Part shown: piece after piece, positions 8,213-17,187 of the stretch | Position numbering within the stretch: the stretch's first letter is position 1 | Layout of the letters: every line of letters begins with the position of its first letter | Assembly: GCF_004359215.1 (NCBI RefSeq) | Contig: NC_090627.1 | Location: 1,472,841 to 1,503,476, forward strand | Length of the DNA: 30,636 nucleotides | Source of the DNA: Bremia lactucae | Lineage: Eukaryota > Oomycota > Peronosporomycetes > Peronosporales > Peronosporaceae | Reading direction: 5' to 3' | The notes under the pieces: generated by a model | Told to the model about the DNA's origin: nothing | Databases searched by the model: none | Seen by the model: the letters and a program-made list of their open reading frames with translations, nothing else | Program-made: the position numbers and the translations under genes

Positions 8213-8789
8213 TTACAGATGTTTCCTTAACCAAGTTGGGGAATTCACGGGAATGGTCACCAAGTCGGTGTCAAATAGCTCGATAAATTGCTCGTTTTGC
8301 AGCCGCACCTTGCTACCAGCAAACCGCCGATACTCTTCAAAAATGGACGAAAGGTGCCATCCTTGAATCTTGCGAAGACAGCCTACCACGGCGCCTTTGC
8401 AACCAAAAGATTAAGCCATGGCTATTTCATGAAAATGGGCTACTGTCCCTACCTGTGCGGTCACGGCCAAGGTGGCACGTGATGTAAAGCGGATGGTTGG
8501 AGCGATCTAGAATAATCTCGAGAGCGGCGAGGACCGTTTCTTCGGATAGCGGTTCCCAAGCCTTCCGACGGCTTTCCATGCGCGTATTGCCCCCTAAAAA
8601 CACGAGCTGGATCTCCTGCTCTTCCACAAAGCTCTGGAATTGTGGATTGGGATCCTCTAGCGCCAAATAAATTATCGTACGCAAGTTCAGACGCTCGAGG
8701 AAGGGAAAATTCAATTCATTTGGCTGGCCCGACCGGTATAAATCTTCCTCGATCATGCCATAGTTGACAGGCGGAATGAAATACGACAT
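8213..8789 (-). CDS. Siw14/PFA-DSP-type atypical dual-specificity phosphatase
   Basis: Two exons, 8789-8453 and 8394-8213, with a 58-nt intron, encode 172 aa. The start is the ATG at 8789 (MSYFIPPVNYGMIEEDLYRS). The N-terminus has the family's IPPVNYG.IE..LYRSGQP signature and the LNLRTIIYLALEDP strand. The active-site P-loop is CHLGRDR at residues 105-111, i.e. C-x5-R, followed by TG. The intron splits the following Gly codon, and exon 2 continues AVVGCLRKIQGWHLSSIFEE and FAGSK, as in plant and fungal PFA-DSPs. Yeast Siw14 and plant PFA-DSPs hydrolyse the 5-beta-phosphate of inositol pyrophosphates in the cytosol; that activity is inferred by family. The residue before the catalytic Cys is Thr instead of the usual His. 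It lies 135 bp downstream of the next gene on the same strand. Confidence 0.9.
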
Positions 8790-8924
8790 GATCACGAAGA
8801 GTGGCGGTATGTAAAAACAATATACGAAATGTATGATTTTTTACTTGCTAAAAAATTGAATTTGTACATCTACAAAAGAGTATTTTTTTTTAAATTTCTC
8901 TACCACTTACTTCACCAATTCTTA

Positions 8925-10616
8925 CTAAGCGACACGCACACTCGAAGTCTCTTCGCTGCCAAGCGTTCCATCGCACGAAACGTGGTGCAACTTGGGCATC
9001 ATGCCACCCGCCACTGCCGCTTGAATAATGCATTGCACTCCGCGAGCACTCAAAAAATTATCTTCCAATCCAAGAAAACGCATCTGAGGGCACTGGGCAC
9101 TCGACAATAATTCCACCACGGGTTTCACACAATTGTCCGTGATAATATTTCCACCCATGCATAAATACTTAAGATTTTGACACCGACCACCTCGGAGAGC
9201 AGCCATAATGCGTTTTAATCCCGATTCGCCAATATAATTGCGACGAATGTCGAGCCGCACGAGTTTGGGCAATGAACCCACCTTCAATAGCCACGCAACA
9301 TCCACCGTCCCCACGTCCGAAAAGCCATTGCCCCCAAGCAATAAATCTTCCAATACAGGACACGAACCTTTCACCAAAGCTGCACATAACAAGTGCAACG
9401 CATTGCCTCGACAGGTATTGGTAAAAACCGAGACAAGACGCAAGCGACGCAATCGTCGACACGCTCCAAGTTCAATCCCTTCGGCCAATTGCTGAACCAC
9501 TTCTTCGCCTACATTGTCGTGCGAAATGTCCAGTTCACTGCACCCCCACGCATGCAGAGCAGGACCGGCTTCGTGTTGGTCACAAAGCGGTTTTAGCGAA
9601 TTATATACCGTCAAGCCCGTGAGGTTAGGGAATTGACACAACAAAGTTGCGGCTGGACGGGTTGGGGTCGCCACCGCGTATAGTGTATACGCGTGTTGCA
9701 GCTGGCGCAACTCAACGTCTAGTGTCACTACACAGCGCGGTAACACACGACGGGCAAACCTATTCAATTGCATACATCGAATCGTTTCCAGACCAGGGAG
9801 GAAGGCAAACACGAGACCCAATATGGCCTCGTCCATGAGAAAAAACAACGCTTCGTGTTTCATTTGCGCCCTGACAAGCGATGTGCAACTCGAGGTGGAG
9901 CCAATGCACGCCGCCCGAGGGCGTTTGATTGTAAGCTTTGACACGCCAAAGCGCGTCGTCATGCGGTGTTTTCGCTTGCCCAATTGCGGCACCGCTGTGA
10001 CGGGGCCATTGCTTGATAGCATGGCCGCTGCACGGCGCCGCGTGACCGCCGCTTCGTGAAAACTAAGCGACACGAGCGATTGTAGTCGGCGGCGCAGCGT
10101 GTTAAGGTCGCGGTACTCGTGAAACGAGGCTGCCCTCGAGTACAACGAGAGCTCAATCCGTTTCGCTAAAGACGGCGTACGTGTGTCAGCGCAAGCTGTA
10201 GTTTCCACGCGCTTGCTGCGCGTCATGGCAATGATGCGTTGCACCATGAGCCGACGCTCCGGCAGGTCCGCAGGCGACTGCCAGTGCGCGAGGTCTGCCG
10301 TATAGCGTTCCGGTAGCAAGCCAGCCGGGAGCGCGACTTGACTCGAGCCCGAGCCCGAGCGCATTGAAGACGCGGCCGTAGTTGGCGCGAGTGTAGAGGT
10401 AGGAGCAATAGCCGTAGGCATCGTATCGTCGTCCGTAGTTAACGCCGTGTCAACACTTAAATTCGCCCACGGCTGACGCGCACACGTCGCGTCGAGGGTG
10501 CGCGGAGTCGCTCCGCTTTCGTGAAAGTCTGTGACCGCCACCTTGGTCACCAAGCGGGCAGTGGCCGGCGTGAGCGTGCCCTGGTGCTCTGACGAGATCT
10601 CCCGAGGGCTTTCCAT
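8925..10616 (-). CDS. KIX-like / F-box-like / leucine-rich-repeat protein, 563 aa
   Basis: Single-exon gene starting at ATG 10616 (MESPREISSEHQGT). Residues 1-95 are Thr/Ala/Ser-rich and probably disordered. Residues 109-185 (LAHWQSPADLPERRLMVQRI and later LSLYSRAASFHEYRDLNTLRR) look like a KIX-type three-helix coactivator domain; this is a judgement by eye. A basic linker (GKRKHR, TIKRPR) may be a nuclear localisation signal. Residues 256-300 (LMDEAILGLVFAFLPGLETI followed by LNRFARRVLPRCVVTLDV) resemble an F-box-like helix pair. Residues 330-550 contain about six RNI-type leucine-rich repeats with L..L.L..N.....G. spacing (LVRLDIRRNYIGESGLKRI, LKYLCMGGNIITDNCVKPV, MRFLGLEDNFLSARGVQCI). The architecture suggests a nuclear adaptor or E3 substrate receptor, but no specific function can be assigned. 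GC content and codon use match the neighbouring host genes. Confidence 0.82.
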   Translation of the reverse strand: MESPREISSEHQGTLTPATARLVTKVAVTDFHESGATPRTLDATCARQPWANLSVDTALTTDDDTMPTAIAPTSTLAPTTAASSMRSGSGSSQVALPAGLLPERYTADLAHWQSPADLPERRLMVQRIIAMTRSKRVETTACADTRTPSLAKRIELSLYSRAASFHEYRDLNTLRRRLQSLVSLSFHEAAVTRRRAAAMLSSNGPVTAVPQLGKRKHRMTTRFGVSKLTIKRPRAACIGSTSSCTSLVRAQMKHEALFFLMDEAILGLVFAFLPGLETIRCMQLNRFARRVLPRCVVTLDVELRQLQHAYTLYAVATPTRPAATLLCQFPNLTGLTVYNSLKPLCDQHEAGPALHAWGCSELDISHDNVGEEVVQQLAEGIELGACRRLRRLRLVSVFTNTCRGNALHLLCAALVKGSCPVLEDLLLGGNGFSDVGTVDVAWLLKVGSLPKLVRLDIRRNYIGESGLKRIMAALRGGRCQNLKYLCMGGNIITDNCVKPVVELLSSAQCPQMRFLGLEDNFLSARGVQCIIQAAVAGGMMPKLHHVSCDGTLGSEETSSVRVA

Positions 10617-10928
10617 CGTATTCAATTGTGGGAACTGGAACAATGGGAAAAATTGCCACCGGATGACCTATTTTTCTTCTGAACTTGCTGTTTTGCGAGC
10701 GCTTTTACAGTCTGGTCGCACGTCCGAAACGCGGGAAGCCCGTACTTTGCGATGGTGTTAATAATCCCAGTCGAGAACAAAGCCGATTGCAAAGTGAAAC
10801 ATCGCATCCGATGCGAGTGTGTGAGCTCGGAGACGGGACGAAGCACGGTGAAAAAGCAAGGAAAAGGAGCAAGCTGTGCCAACGGACGGCGAAGATACCT
10901 TATCTAAGTAATTTTTCTACGTAGACCC

Positions 10929-10939
10929 GGGGGGGGGGG
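10929..10939 (+). repeat. Homopolymer of 11 G
   Basis: gacccggggggggggg at the upstream side of the LRR gene. Length is likely to be unstable and prone to sequencing error. Confidence 0.9.
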
Positions 10940-11879
10940 CTCTAAATTTAGCAAGTCTTTCTTCAGTTAGATCAGATAGGTCAATAGGGCAATGCTGTTA
11001 ATGTATCGTCAAACATCTGTACAGCTGCTAGCTCCGGAAGTACAAGGAGGGTGTCGCTTATTCACCCTCACTGATTTGGAAAAGGCCGAGCGGATATCCC
11101 TCGACGCAAGATGGCTCGTGAAAATATACAGCTCACATATTTGAGTGGTAACACACATCGTGTTGGCCGTGTCGCCAGTGCCACAGACCCCTCGTACAAA
11201 TGACAACAGGCTTTCTTACTGTGTAGATAAGATAAATCCTCAACGGACATTTATGGAAAGCGTTGAGTCGCGAAGCCATTTGACCGTACGCATAAAAGGT
11301 GTCAGTCAACCTTGGTCCTTGAGGAATCCGTTTCGCACTTATTGCCGCTTGTGCACTCGGATGCAGAAACGGCCTCTTTGACGCATAAGACTAATGCATT
11401 TCCGGTGACTGTGGCTTGCCAGATTACTAGCTCACATTTCCAATACCGTAGCGGCCAAGGCCAATTTAAAAAACTATAATGCGGTGCCAGCTGGCGTTAG
11501 TAACACGCCGGCTGGCCGCCTGAAGCTGGCGTGGGGTTGGCAGCACCGGGACAGTTATTTTAAGATCAGCTGAAGTTGCTGTCACGCATCATTGGTTTCC
11601 TCAATCGCGAGCGCGAACCAAATGCAACCGGACGGATGGTGTTGCATCGTACTCGTTAGTGAAAAGCAACCGAGAATGAACGAAGTAATGGTGATCGTTG
11701 CTGTTCAGTTACGCAAAGTCTTGGCGACAACAGTGTCCCACTGTGGGACGGGTGGTGATCGGTGGGAGGTAAAGACTGTCGCGAGGCTCAGCTGCAGCTT
11801 AAATGGAAGCGCAAAGACTTGAAACTATTGGTAGCATTTGCTGATTTGAAGCCAGCCAGCGTGGGTAGCGTGCAGATGC

Positions 11880-11954
11880 TGTGCCGTTGCGTGCGAAAAA
11901 CGGAGGTTTTGTGTGTGCCGTTGCGTGCGAAAAACGGAGGTTTTGTGTGTGCCG
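11880..11954 (+). repeat. 34-bp tandem duplication (2.2 copies)
   Basis: The unit beginning tgtgccgttgcgtgcgaaaa is present at 11880-11913 and 11914-11947 with perfect identity, followed by tgtgccg. The two identical copies point to a recent duplication. Confidence 0.95.
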
Positions 11955-13118
11955 CAGCTGTTAAACTGGTTTTAAGAGATATCACCGTTGCAGACGAAAA
12001 ATCTGTGATTCTTCATTCAGAACGTTTTTAGAAACCGCGTCTGTAGTTTCGATTAAGTGTCGTGAGTCTTTAAACGTATGTAAGTTCATCTTATACGGAG
12101 TCGAATAAGTCAAGCATTACAAACTTATTCGAGTAGCTACGTATCTCGAGTTGTGAATGATAGCACTGGCATTTAGCAGGACCCGAATTGATCAATCGAA
12201 GCAACATCTCTGAACTTCACTCGACTTGCTAATAGCAAACACACCGAAATTGAACTATAGACTTTCTTTTGTTTCAGTCCTAGGAGCCTCGTTGCGACGA
12301 CCTATAAGCTAATGTCTCTTTAATAGTGTGTATACAATGCGCTTTCGCCTCCTCGTGTGTCTTCAGTCGCAAGCCAAAATTATTGCAGACCTCAATGCAC
12401 ATCAGCTGTTGCCATTTTGGCTCACGACTATGCGCATTAGTCTAAGATTACCTTTTCCAATTGCCACCCACGTGGCATCATCTACCCCATCACATGAAAG
12501 ATCCTTTGTTTAAGAGCTAATGCGAATTGTTTTGCTTCGTATTCTAATGGAAGAACAGTGCGAAAGTTCCTAATAGTCTAATTGGTTGGTTTTTTCTCAT
12601 TACTACCTTTGATCATTGAGCTTGTCGACATACATCGATTCGAGCCCATTGCGAACGAATACCTCGTACACATATAAGGCCGCCTTTTCGTTTAAAGGGC
12701 ACTACAGGCCGAGTGCTTTAAGGCTCTCATTTCAAATGTATGTAAGACCATGCGCAAGCGCAGTAATTAAAGTTTGTGACGACAACTAAGTCTTGTAGGC
12801 GCCACGTAACATGTTGTTCACAAATTGTTTTACGGATGTCAAACCGTTTTACTTTGGCACATTCAGGATTGTTATGTGTTTAGCGTGGAAAATAAGTTTA
12901 AGGTCAATTAAATAATAGTTAAACTTAAAAAAAAAATTCGTAATAATTTCGTTGATAAAATATCAGACTTCTTAATTGTCTGCTAAGATGTTATGGGCAC
13001 ACATCGGTTGGAGATCCGTTGTTGTGGTACATTTACTTTATGGATAAAATACCCTTTTATCTAATTTTAAAATAGTTAGTTACTTAAATCCCATTAATTA
13101 TGGGTAACAAATGTGGTC

Positions 13119-13142
13119 GCCGCCAGATATAAATCTGGCGGC
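13119..13142. repeat. Perfect 10-bp inverted repeat with 4-nt loop
   Basis: GCCGCCAGAT - ATAA - ATCTGGCGGC, in otherwise AT-rich DNA about 90 bp outside the LTR of element B1. Function unknown; it could form a cruciform or an RNA hairpin. Confidence 0.75.
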
Positions 13143-13230
13143 CGAAATCTATCTTTTAATTAGCTAGGGTAAGGTTTTTAGATCTAAATAATTAAAAAAG
13201 TGCAGTTCCCTTTGATCTTAAAGTGTTAAG

Positions 13231-13668
13231 TGTAACGGGGCACTGCCGACTTGTACTGCATCAGTACAAGTCCACTTCGCACTGCTTCAGTGCGAGTGGT
13301 GCCTAACGTCACTTCACGTACACTAGTATGTGCAGAGACAGGCTCTCTTTAAAATACTTGCTTTAAAAGATAATTTATTAAACTGTATTTAATGTATTTA
13401 ATTTCTTCTGTTTTTATCGTATTAATACTAACTTAGTTGTAACTAATACAATACATGTAATAAAGTCTTATCTGTCTCTCTCTTTGCGCGCGTCCAGGGC
13501 TAACTGGACCGCGGAGCAAGCAGATATAATGGCCTATATCTACCAATGGATAAGCTTTCCGAGTATTACTATCTAAAGTAATATTCTCCATTAATAATCT
13601 ACCTTCTAGATATTATATTAATTAACAACCTTTAGGTGTAAATTTCATGTGACGAGACACCCCTTTCA
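13231..13668 (-). mobile_element. LTR of family B, 3' LTR of copy B1 (438 bp)
   Basis: On the minus strand it starts TGAAAGGGGTGTCTC and ends GCACTGCCCCGTTACA. It matches the LTR at 23464-23883 across its length, with moderate divergence. A polypurine tract precedes it on the minus strand, fixing orientation. It contains two short dyads near the 13231 end (cttgtactgcatcagtacaag and actcgcactgaagcagtgcg). Confidence 0.85.
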
Positions 13669-13683
13669 TCACCCCTCCCTAAA
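13669..13683 (-). other. Polypurine tract of B1
   Basis: Minus strand TTTTAGGGAGGGGTGA directly before the LTR start. The identical core AGGGAGGGGTGA precedes LTR B2. Confidence 0.75.
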
Positions 13684-13784
13684 ACGACAATCACTATGAC
13701 AGTCATTGAATAAAGTGGTCACTATAATGCCACTTAGTTGAAACGATATTGATTGGTCAGAACCATCATTTTTAATTCTATCGC

Positions 13785-15458
13785 ATGGTTTACAAGTCCG
13801 TGCGGTATGCGAATAGTGCGGCGCCTTCGGCTGCGGTACATGCAGCCGCGTGCGAAGCATTATTTTCTCTTGCGGTAGACGTTTCGTCTTCCGTAGTATC
13901 CTCTTTTCCCGCAACACTAGATGTTGCGGGTGCACGTGGTGAGTCATCCCGTGTGCAACCCCTCTTTGGAGGTCGACTATGAATGCGAATCGGCCGAAAT
14001 GGCCGACTCGGGGAGAGCAGAGCAGTCGCCAGATCATCGTCAGGCGGCTGACAATAAGCCTTCAAATGAGGGGGATCAATCGGATGGACGTGCTAATAGC
14101 ATTCGCTATAGCATGTTTGGTTCCGACGATGAAGATGATTTCTCATCGCCGTGCCGTCTCCCGTGCCGTCAGCCGCACATATTTCTGTGCGTGGTGATGA
14201 CGATGGCGTAAACCATCGTAATAAAAGACCCCTGCTTCAGTGGGTACCACTCAGGGGGGCGTAGACAATAAAACGTCTCGTCGTCCCCTAAGAAAAAGCC
14301 GTGGCTTTTGCCGAGCGGCTAGTTAGTAGCGTGTCTGGAAGACAACTCCTCACAATAAATATCCATTATTTATTGCGACAAAGCTACATGGACTTGATCT
14401 CAGCACGAAGAACTTTCGCGCTGAGGAAGGTTTTTATCTCGATGCTTTTCTTAAGGCATCGATGGTATAGTGGCAATAATAATCGAGATAAAGTCTCGAT
14501 TATGCAAGCCTGGAGCGCGTTCATTCGTAATGTCAAAGACATTGGACGCGAAGCCTGGCTTCAAAGACTTAATGCGATTCTCGTTAAGTTTGAGGAGCGA
14601 ACTCCGACCGGTGCAAGGTATAAATTGCATCGTCTGTCACATGAGGCCGGACTTCCATGCCTCACGTGGGTGATCCCTGTCAGTGTTGTGTTGACACACA
14701 AAGCGAGTAAAAGGGGATGTCTATTCCCTTTCTGCCCTGGAGAAGGGCTCGCATCTCTATCGAGTTGCGCGATGCAATTGACGTTTTGCAATCGTATCAC
14801 AGGTACCAGGGGCGCGTGTTTTCCAAGACCTTCTCATTCATTGAATGGGTCTCGTCATACTGACGGACGTGGCCCTCAACGTCGTCAGTTAGCTCGGAAC
14901 GAGGCTCCCAGCTGTCATGTGAAGGTGGATAACCGCGCCAGCAAACACGATAATTTGTTCGCTGCCCCTTCACATCACGGTGGTTTTGAATACGTTCCAC
15001 AAGGAAACGCTGACCACTGTGGAAATCCAGCAATGGTTGTGGCTGAGGAGGGAAAATTAGATCCGACCCATGTGTCGGATCTAGAGTCGAAGATCGACAA
15101 TCTTGTCCGCCTTCTCCATGATTTGGAGGAGGGACATGACCACGAGTGCGGTAAGTGTCGCTCGTTAAAGCAGACCGTGCAGGATCATCATATCGAACGG
15201 TTGGAAGACCGTTCGACGAGTGCGTACTCAATGTTGGAGTACAAACGAAATTATCACGCTCTTCTGGATGAGCTGTCGTCAGCTCAGCGCAGTTTCGAGG
15301 ATCTTCGGACTCGACATGAAAATCTCCAGATTCTGCATGAGTATCTGGTTCGTGACCACAAGAATCTTTTGGGGATTCTTGAAAAGGGTGGTCAGATCTG
15401 TCCTCGGAAGAAACCGTGTATTGATGGTAAGGGCGAAGCCAACAAAGGTAAAACGTAG
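13785..15458 (+). pseudogene. Antisense accessory ORF of B1 (acidic N-term, helical middle, coiled-coil C-term)
   Basis: Starts at ATG 13785 (MVYKSVRYANSAAPSAAVHA), 117 bp inside the LTR, on the strand opposite pol. N-terminal part to about 14215: Ala/Ser/Glu/Asp-rich and frameshifted near 13975. Middle part (about 14370-14700): EEGFYLDAFLKASM, then QAWSAFIRNVKDIGREAWLQ and AILVKFEERT, broken by stops near 14469. C-terminal part (about 14925-15458): an intact frame with DLESKIDNLVRLLHDLEEGH, LEYKRNYHALLDELSSAQRS and LRTRHENLQILHEYLVRDHK. It has heptad-like hydrophobic spacing of a coiled coil and ends in a Cys/Lys-rich tail (PRKKPC). The last 660 bp overlap the chromodomain ORF on the minus strand. 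No known family recognised; gag-like coiled coil is one reading. As a whole it is broken here, though the coiled-coil exon-like part is open. Confidence 0.5.
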
Positions 15459-15483
15459 GATGCGTTCGCATCCTATGTGGCAA
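14797..15483 (-). CDS. C-terminal pol fragment: linker plus chromodomain (B1)
   Basis: A 228-aa minus frame, the 3' end of the pol polyprotein. After RTHPTFYLCWLRPYHQYTVS, the post-GPY/F strand, comes a 130-residue Ser/His/Asp/Pro-rich linker. Residues about 158-212 are the chromodomain: FLVERIQNHRDVKGQRTNY, VCWRGYPPSHDSWEPRSEL, then the terminal helix DVEGHVRQYDE. In chromoviruses this module reads histone marks and directs integration. It includes a plausible aromatic cage (F/Y, W, W). Both this frame and its counterpart 24997-25683 are open and differ at very few codons. It is separated from the integrase by a frameshift caused by a 13-bp repeat, so it is not translated as part of one polyprotein in this copy. 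Confidence 0.8.
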   Translation of the reverse strand: MPHRMRTHPTFYLCWLRPYHQYTVSSEDRSDHPFQESPKDSCGHEPDTHAESGDFHVESEDPRNCAELTTAHPEERDNFVCTPTLSTHSSNGLPTVRYDDPARSALTSDTYRTRGHVPPPNHGEGGQDCRSSTLDPTHGSDLIFPPQPQPLLDFHSGQRFLVERIQNHRDVKGQRTNYRVCWRGYPPSHDSWEPRSELTDDVEGHVRQYDETHSMNEKVLENTRPWYL

Positions 15484-15498
15484 TTCTATGTGGCAATT
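15473..15498. repeat. 13-bp tandem repeat, two units, frameshifting pol
   Basis: ctatgtggcaatt occurs twice here and three times in B2 (25673-25711). On the minus strand it lies at the junction of the GPY/F module and the chromodomain linker. Confidence 0.9.
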
Positions 15499-15694
15499 CT
15501 ATTGTGTACGCATTGCCTCTGTGATGCAGTACACGGAATGGCCCAATGAAGTTGGGTAGTATTTTACTGCTACCCACATTAGTGACTACACGCTTAGGTA
15601 AGTTTACCGTAGAGAGTAGTACTAGGTCATTATTTTTAAATGAAAGAACGTTTGCTCTTCCATGTTTGTCAACCCTCCGTTTCTGACAGTCCAC
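15473..15694 (-). pseudogene. Integrase C-terminal GPY/F module fragment (B1)
   Basis: The minus frame contains DLVLLSTVNLP and ILPNFIGPFRVLHHRGNAYT followed by IELP. This is the SH3-like GPY/F module that follows the catalytic core in gypsy integrases and helps DNA binding. The frame stops within the 13-bp repeat. The frame in B2 (25686-25907) gives the same protein. Confidence 0.8.
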
Positions 15695-15892
15695 CGCGTT
15701 AGCAATGGAATCCTGTACGAAACGGATTACTGATTCTCGAGTCAGCAGAAATTCCTCTGCTGACTCATTTGTTTTGTCTTTTCAGTGCGCTTTGTGCGCA
15801 CTGCCATGAGAAATTTCTCATCTTCGATGTCGATTGCTTCGACATCGACATAATTATCGTCGTTGCTAACTTTGACGCGTGATGAACTTGAG

Positions 15893-16868
15893 TCAGAAAT
15901 GGTTTTGCTCGTGCAAATCCACCCCCCCCCGTAAACTAGAGAATTCCTCTAATTGTGTGGGTATGCGATGATGGCGTAAGCCATTCACGAAGAACCTTTT
16001 ATGTGTTGTAGACGCATGCACCGAATTGTTGATGGCGAATGTGACCATTGGTAAAAACTCGCTCCAATTCGGATACATTGGACGTAACGTCGAAGTATCT
16101 TTTCAAGGACGCGATTTACGCGTTCCGTCTGACCATCTGTCTCTAAATGATCAGAAGTTGACATAGTCAGCCGTGTTCCAAGAGATCGGGACACGGATTG
16201 CTAAAACTCCACCGTGAATCGTGGATATCTATCTGAGAACACTTCACGAGTCGACCGTGGAGTTTGAATATTGTGTCAGTAAAGACACGGGCATAGCCCG
16301 GAGCCATGATCGACTCTGGTTATGCAATAATACGTACCTTCTTGCTGAATCTGTCTACAAAAACAAGAATTCCATTGTTTTGTTACTTCGTCTTCGGGAA
16401 ATCCGAAGACGAAGTCCATAGATACGGACTGCCAACATTCTATTGGATGTGGTAAAGGTTGGAGAGGTGCACGGAATAAAGGGCTAGGCTTCACCCGTTG
16501 ACATAGCTCGCAAGCATGAATGTTCTTGCGCACAAAATGATACTGGCGGGCCAGTTAAAGTCGCGACTTAGTGTGAGGTAAGTCTTTTCACGTCCACGAT
16601 GCCCACTTGTTGGTTCATCGAGACACTCATACATTATGCGCAAGCGCAAATCATTGTGAATTGGGACGACGACACGTGGAGTGTCGTTGGCAATGGCTGT
16701 GCAATACAAAAGGCCGTTGCGTGTTGTGTATCGATCGGATAACGATCGATATAAAGCCGGTAAATCTTTTCAATATTTATCGGATAGGTTCATCAGATGA
16801 TCCATTAAACGCAGAAGGTTCTTATCTTCTGCGTAAGCTTTCTTTATGTCATCAAACAAAGTTGATGA
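15893..16868 (-). pseudogene. Integrase zinc-binding and catalytic core relic (B1)
   Basis: Minus-strand pieces in changing frames. The HHCC zinc-binding region lies at about 16500-16700 (HNDLRLRIMYECLDEPTSGH, ACELCQRVK). The first catalytic strand is SMDFVFGFPED at about 16400-16440. The third block, LGTRLTMSTSDHLETDGQTE with the catalytic Glu, is at about 16130-16190. Frameshifts and the change from DHP to DHL show decay. The upstream limit at 16868 is where LTR A sequence begins. Confidence 0.75.
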
Positions 16869-17187
16869 CGGAGCCGCTCGCAATACATATTAGGTGTTAT
16901 CTATAGAGATGACATTTCGATTGGTACAAATAGGAATTTATATTTAATACGATTAAATAAAAATCAGTCTGAAAACTACTTCCTACTTGGTAAGTGCGCA
17001 CGAGGAGCCGGATCACCGCTCCCGTGACGACACTTAACTAAAGTACTTAGTGCGTTGGGTGAGGTCACTAACGCGCCGACCACAACTACCTCACTGCACG
17101 CAAGAGAAGCTGGTTAAACCGCTACCTCGCTGTGCTAGGGTGTGTGTTTCAGTAGAGCGTGGCCGCATTACGACGTGCCCGCCTACA
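16869..17187 (+). mobile_element. LTR A fragment, copy A2 (right part only)
   Basis: Matches LTR A1 from its position 674 to the end (988), with moderate divergence and the same CGCCTACA terminus. The left 240 bp are missing, and the fragment abuts the truncated B1 element directly, so a deletion or recombination joined the two. Confidence 0.8.

Larger units (their letters stand above)
10617..13230. other. Intergenic region, no supported gene
   Basis: This 2.6-kb stretch holds only short frames without recognisable homology or splice-consistent structure. Notable sequence features are a run of 11 G at 10929-10939, a 34-bp tandem duplication at 11880-11947 and a perfect hairpin at 13119-13142. 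The region from about 12900 is AT-rich and leads to the LTR of element B1. Confidence 0.5.
13231..16868 (-). mobile_element. Truncated Ty3/gypsy chromodomain retrotransposon, copy B1
   Basis: Read on the minus strand, the segment starts near the RNase H/integrase boundary at 16868, continues through integrase and chromodomain, and ends in a 3' LTR at 13668-13231. It has gag, protease, RT and RNase H deleted; the break falls exactly where a truncated LTR A begins (about 16869). It is colinear with B2 (23464-27040) over its whole length. An accessory ORF lies on the opposite (plus) strand. Confidence 0.85.

Noticed and set aside
9238..10059. Several plus-strand frames opposite the LRR gene
   Set aside because: The long uninterrupted minus-strand frame with LRRs explains the region; the plus frames are short and featureless.
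11592..12031. Candidate small genes in the intergenic region
   Set aside because: Short frames without recognisable domain or splice support, and they contain the 34-bp tandem duplication.
14301..14920. Plus-strand 385-aa frame taken as one protein across its full length
   Set aside because: The part over the chromodomain in this frame (TRGACFPRPSHS...) is probably not the ancestral reading. The diverged relic at 2590-3000 supports the shifted frame with ARVFRDLL..MGLVIL. Only the start, middle and coiled-coil blocks are trusted.
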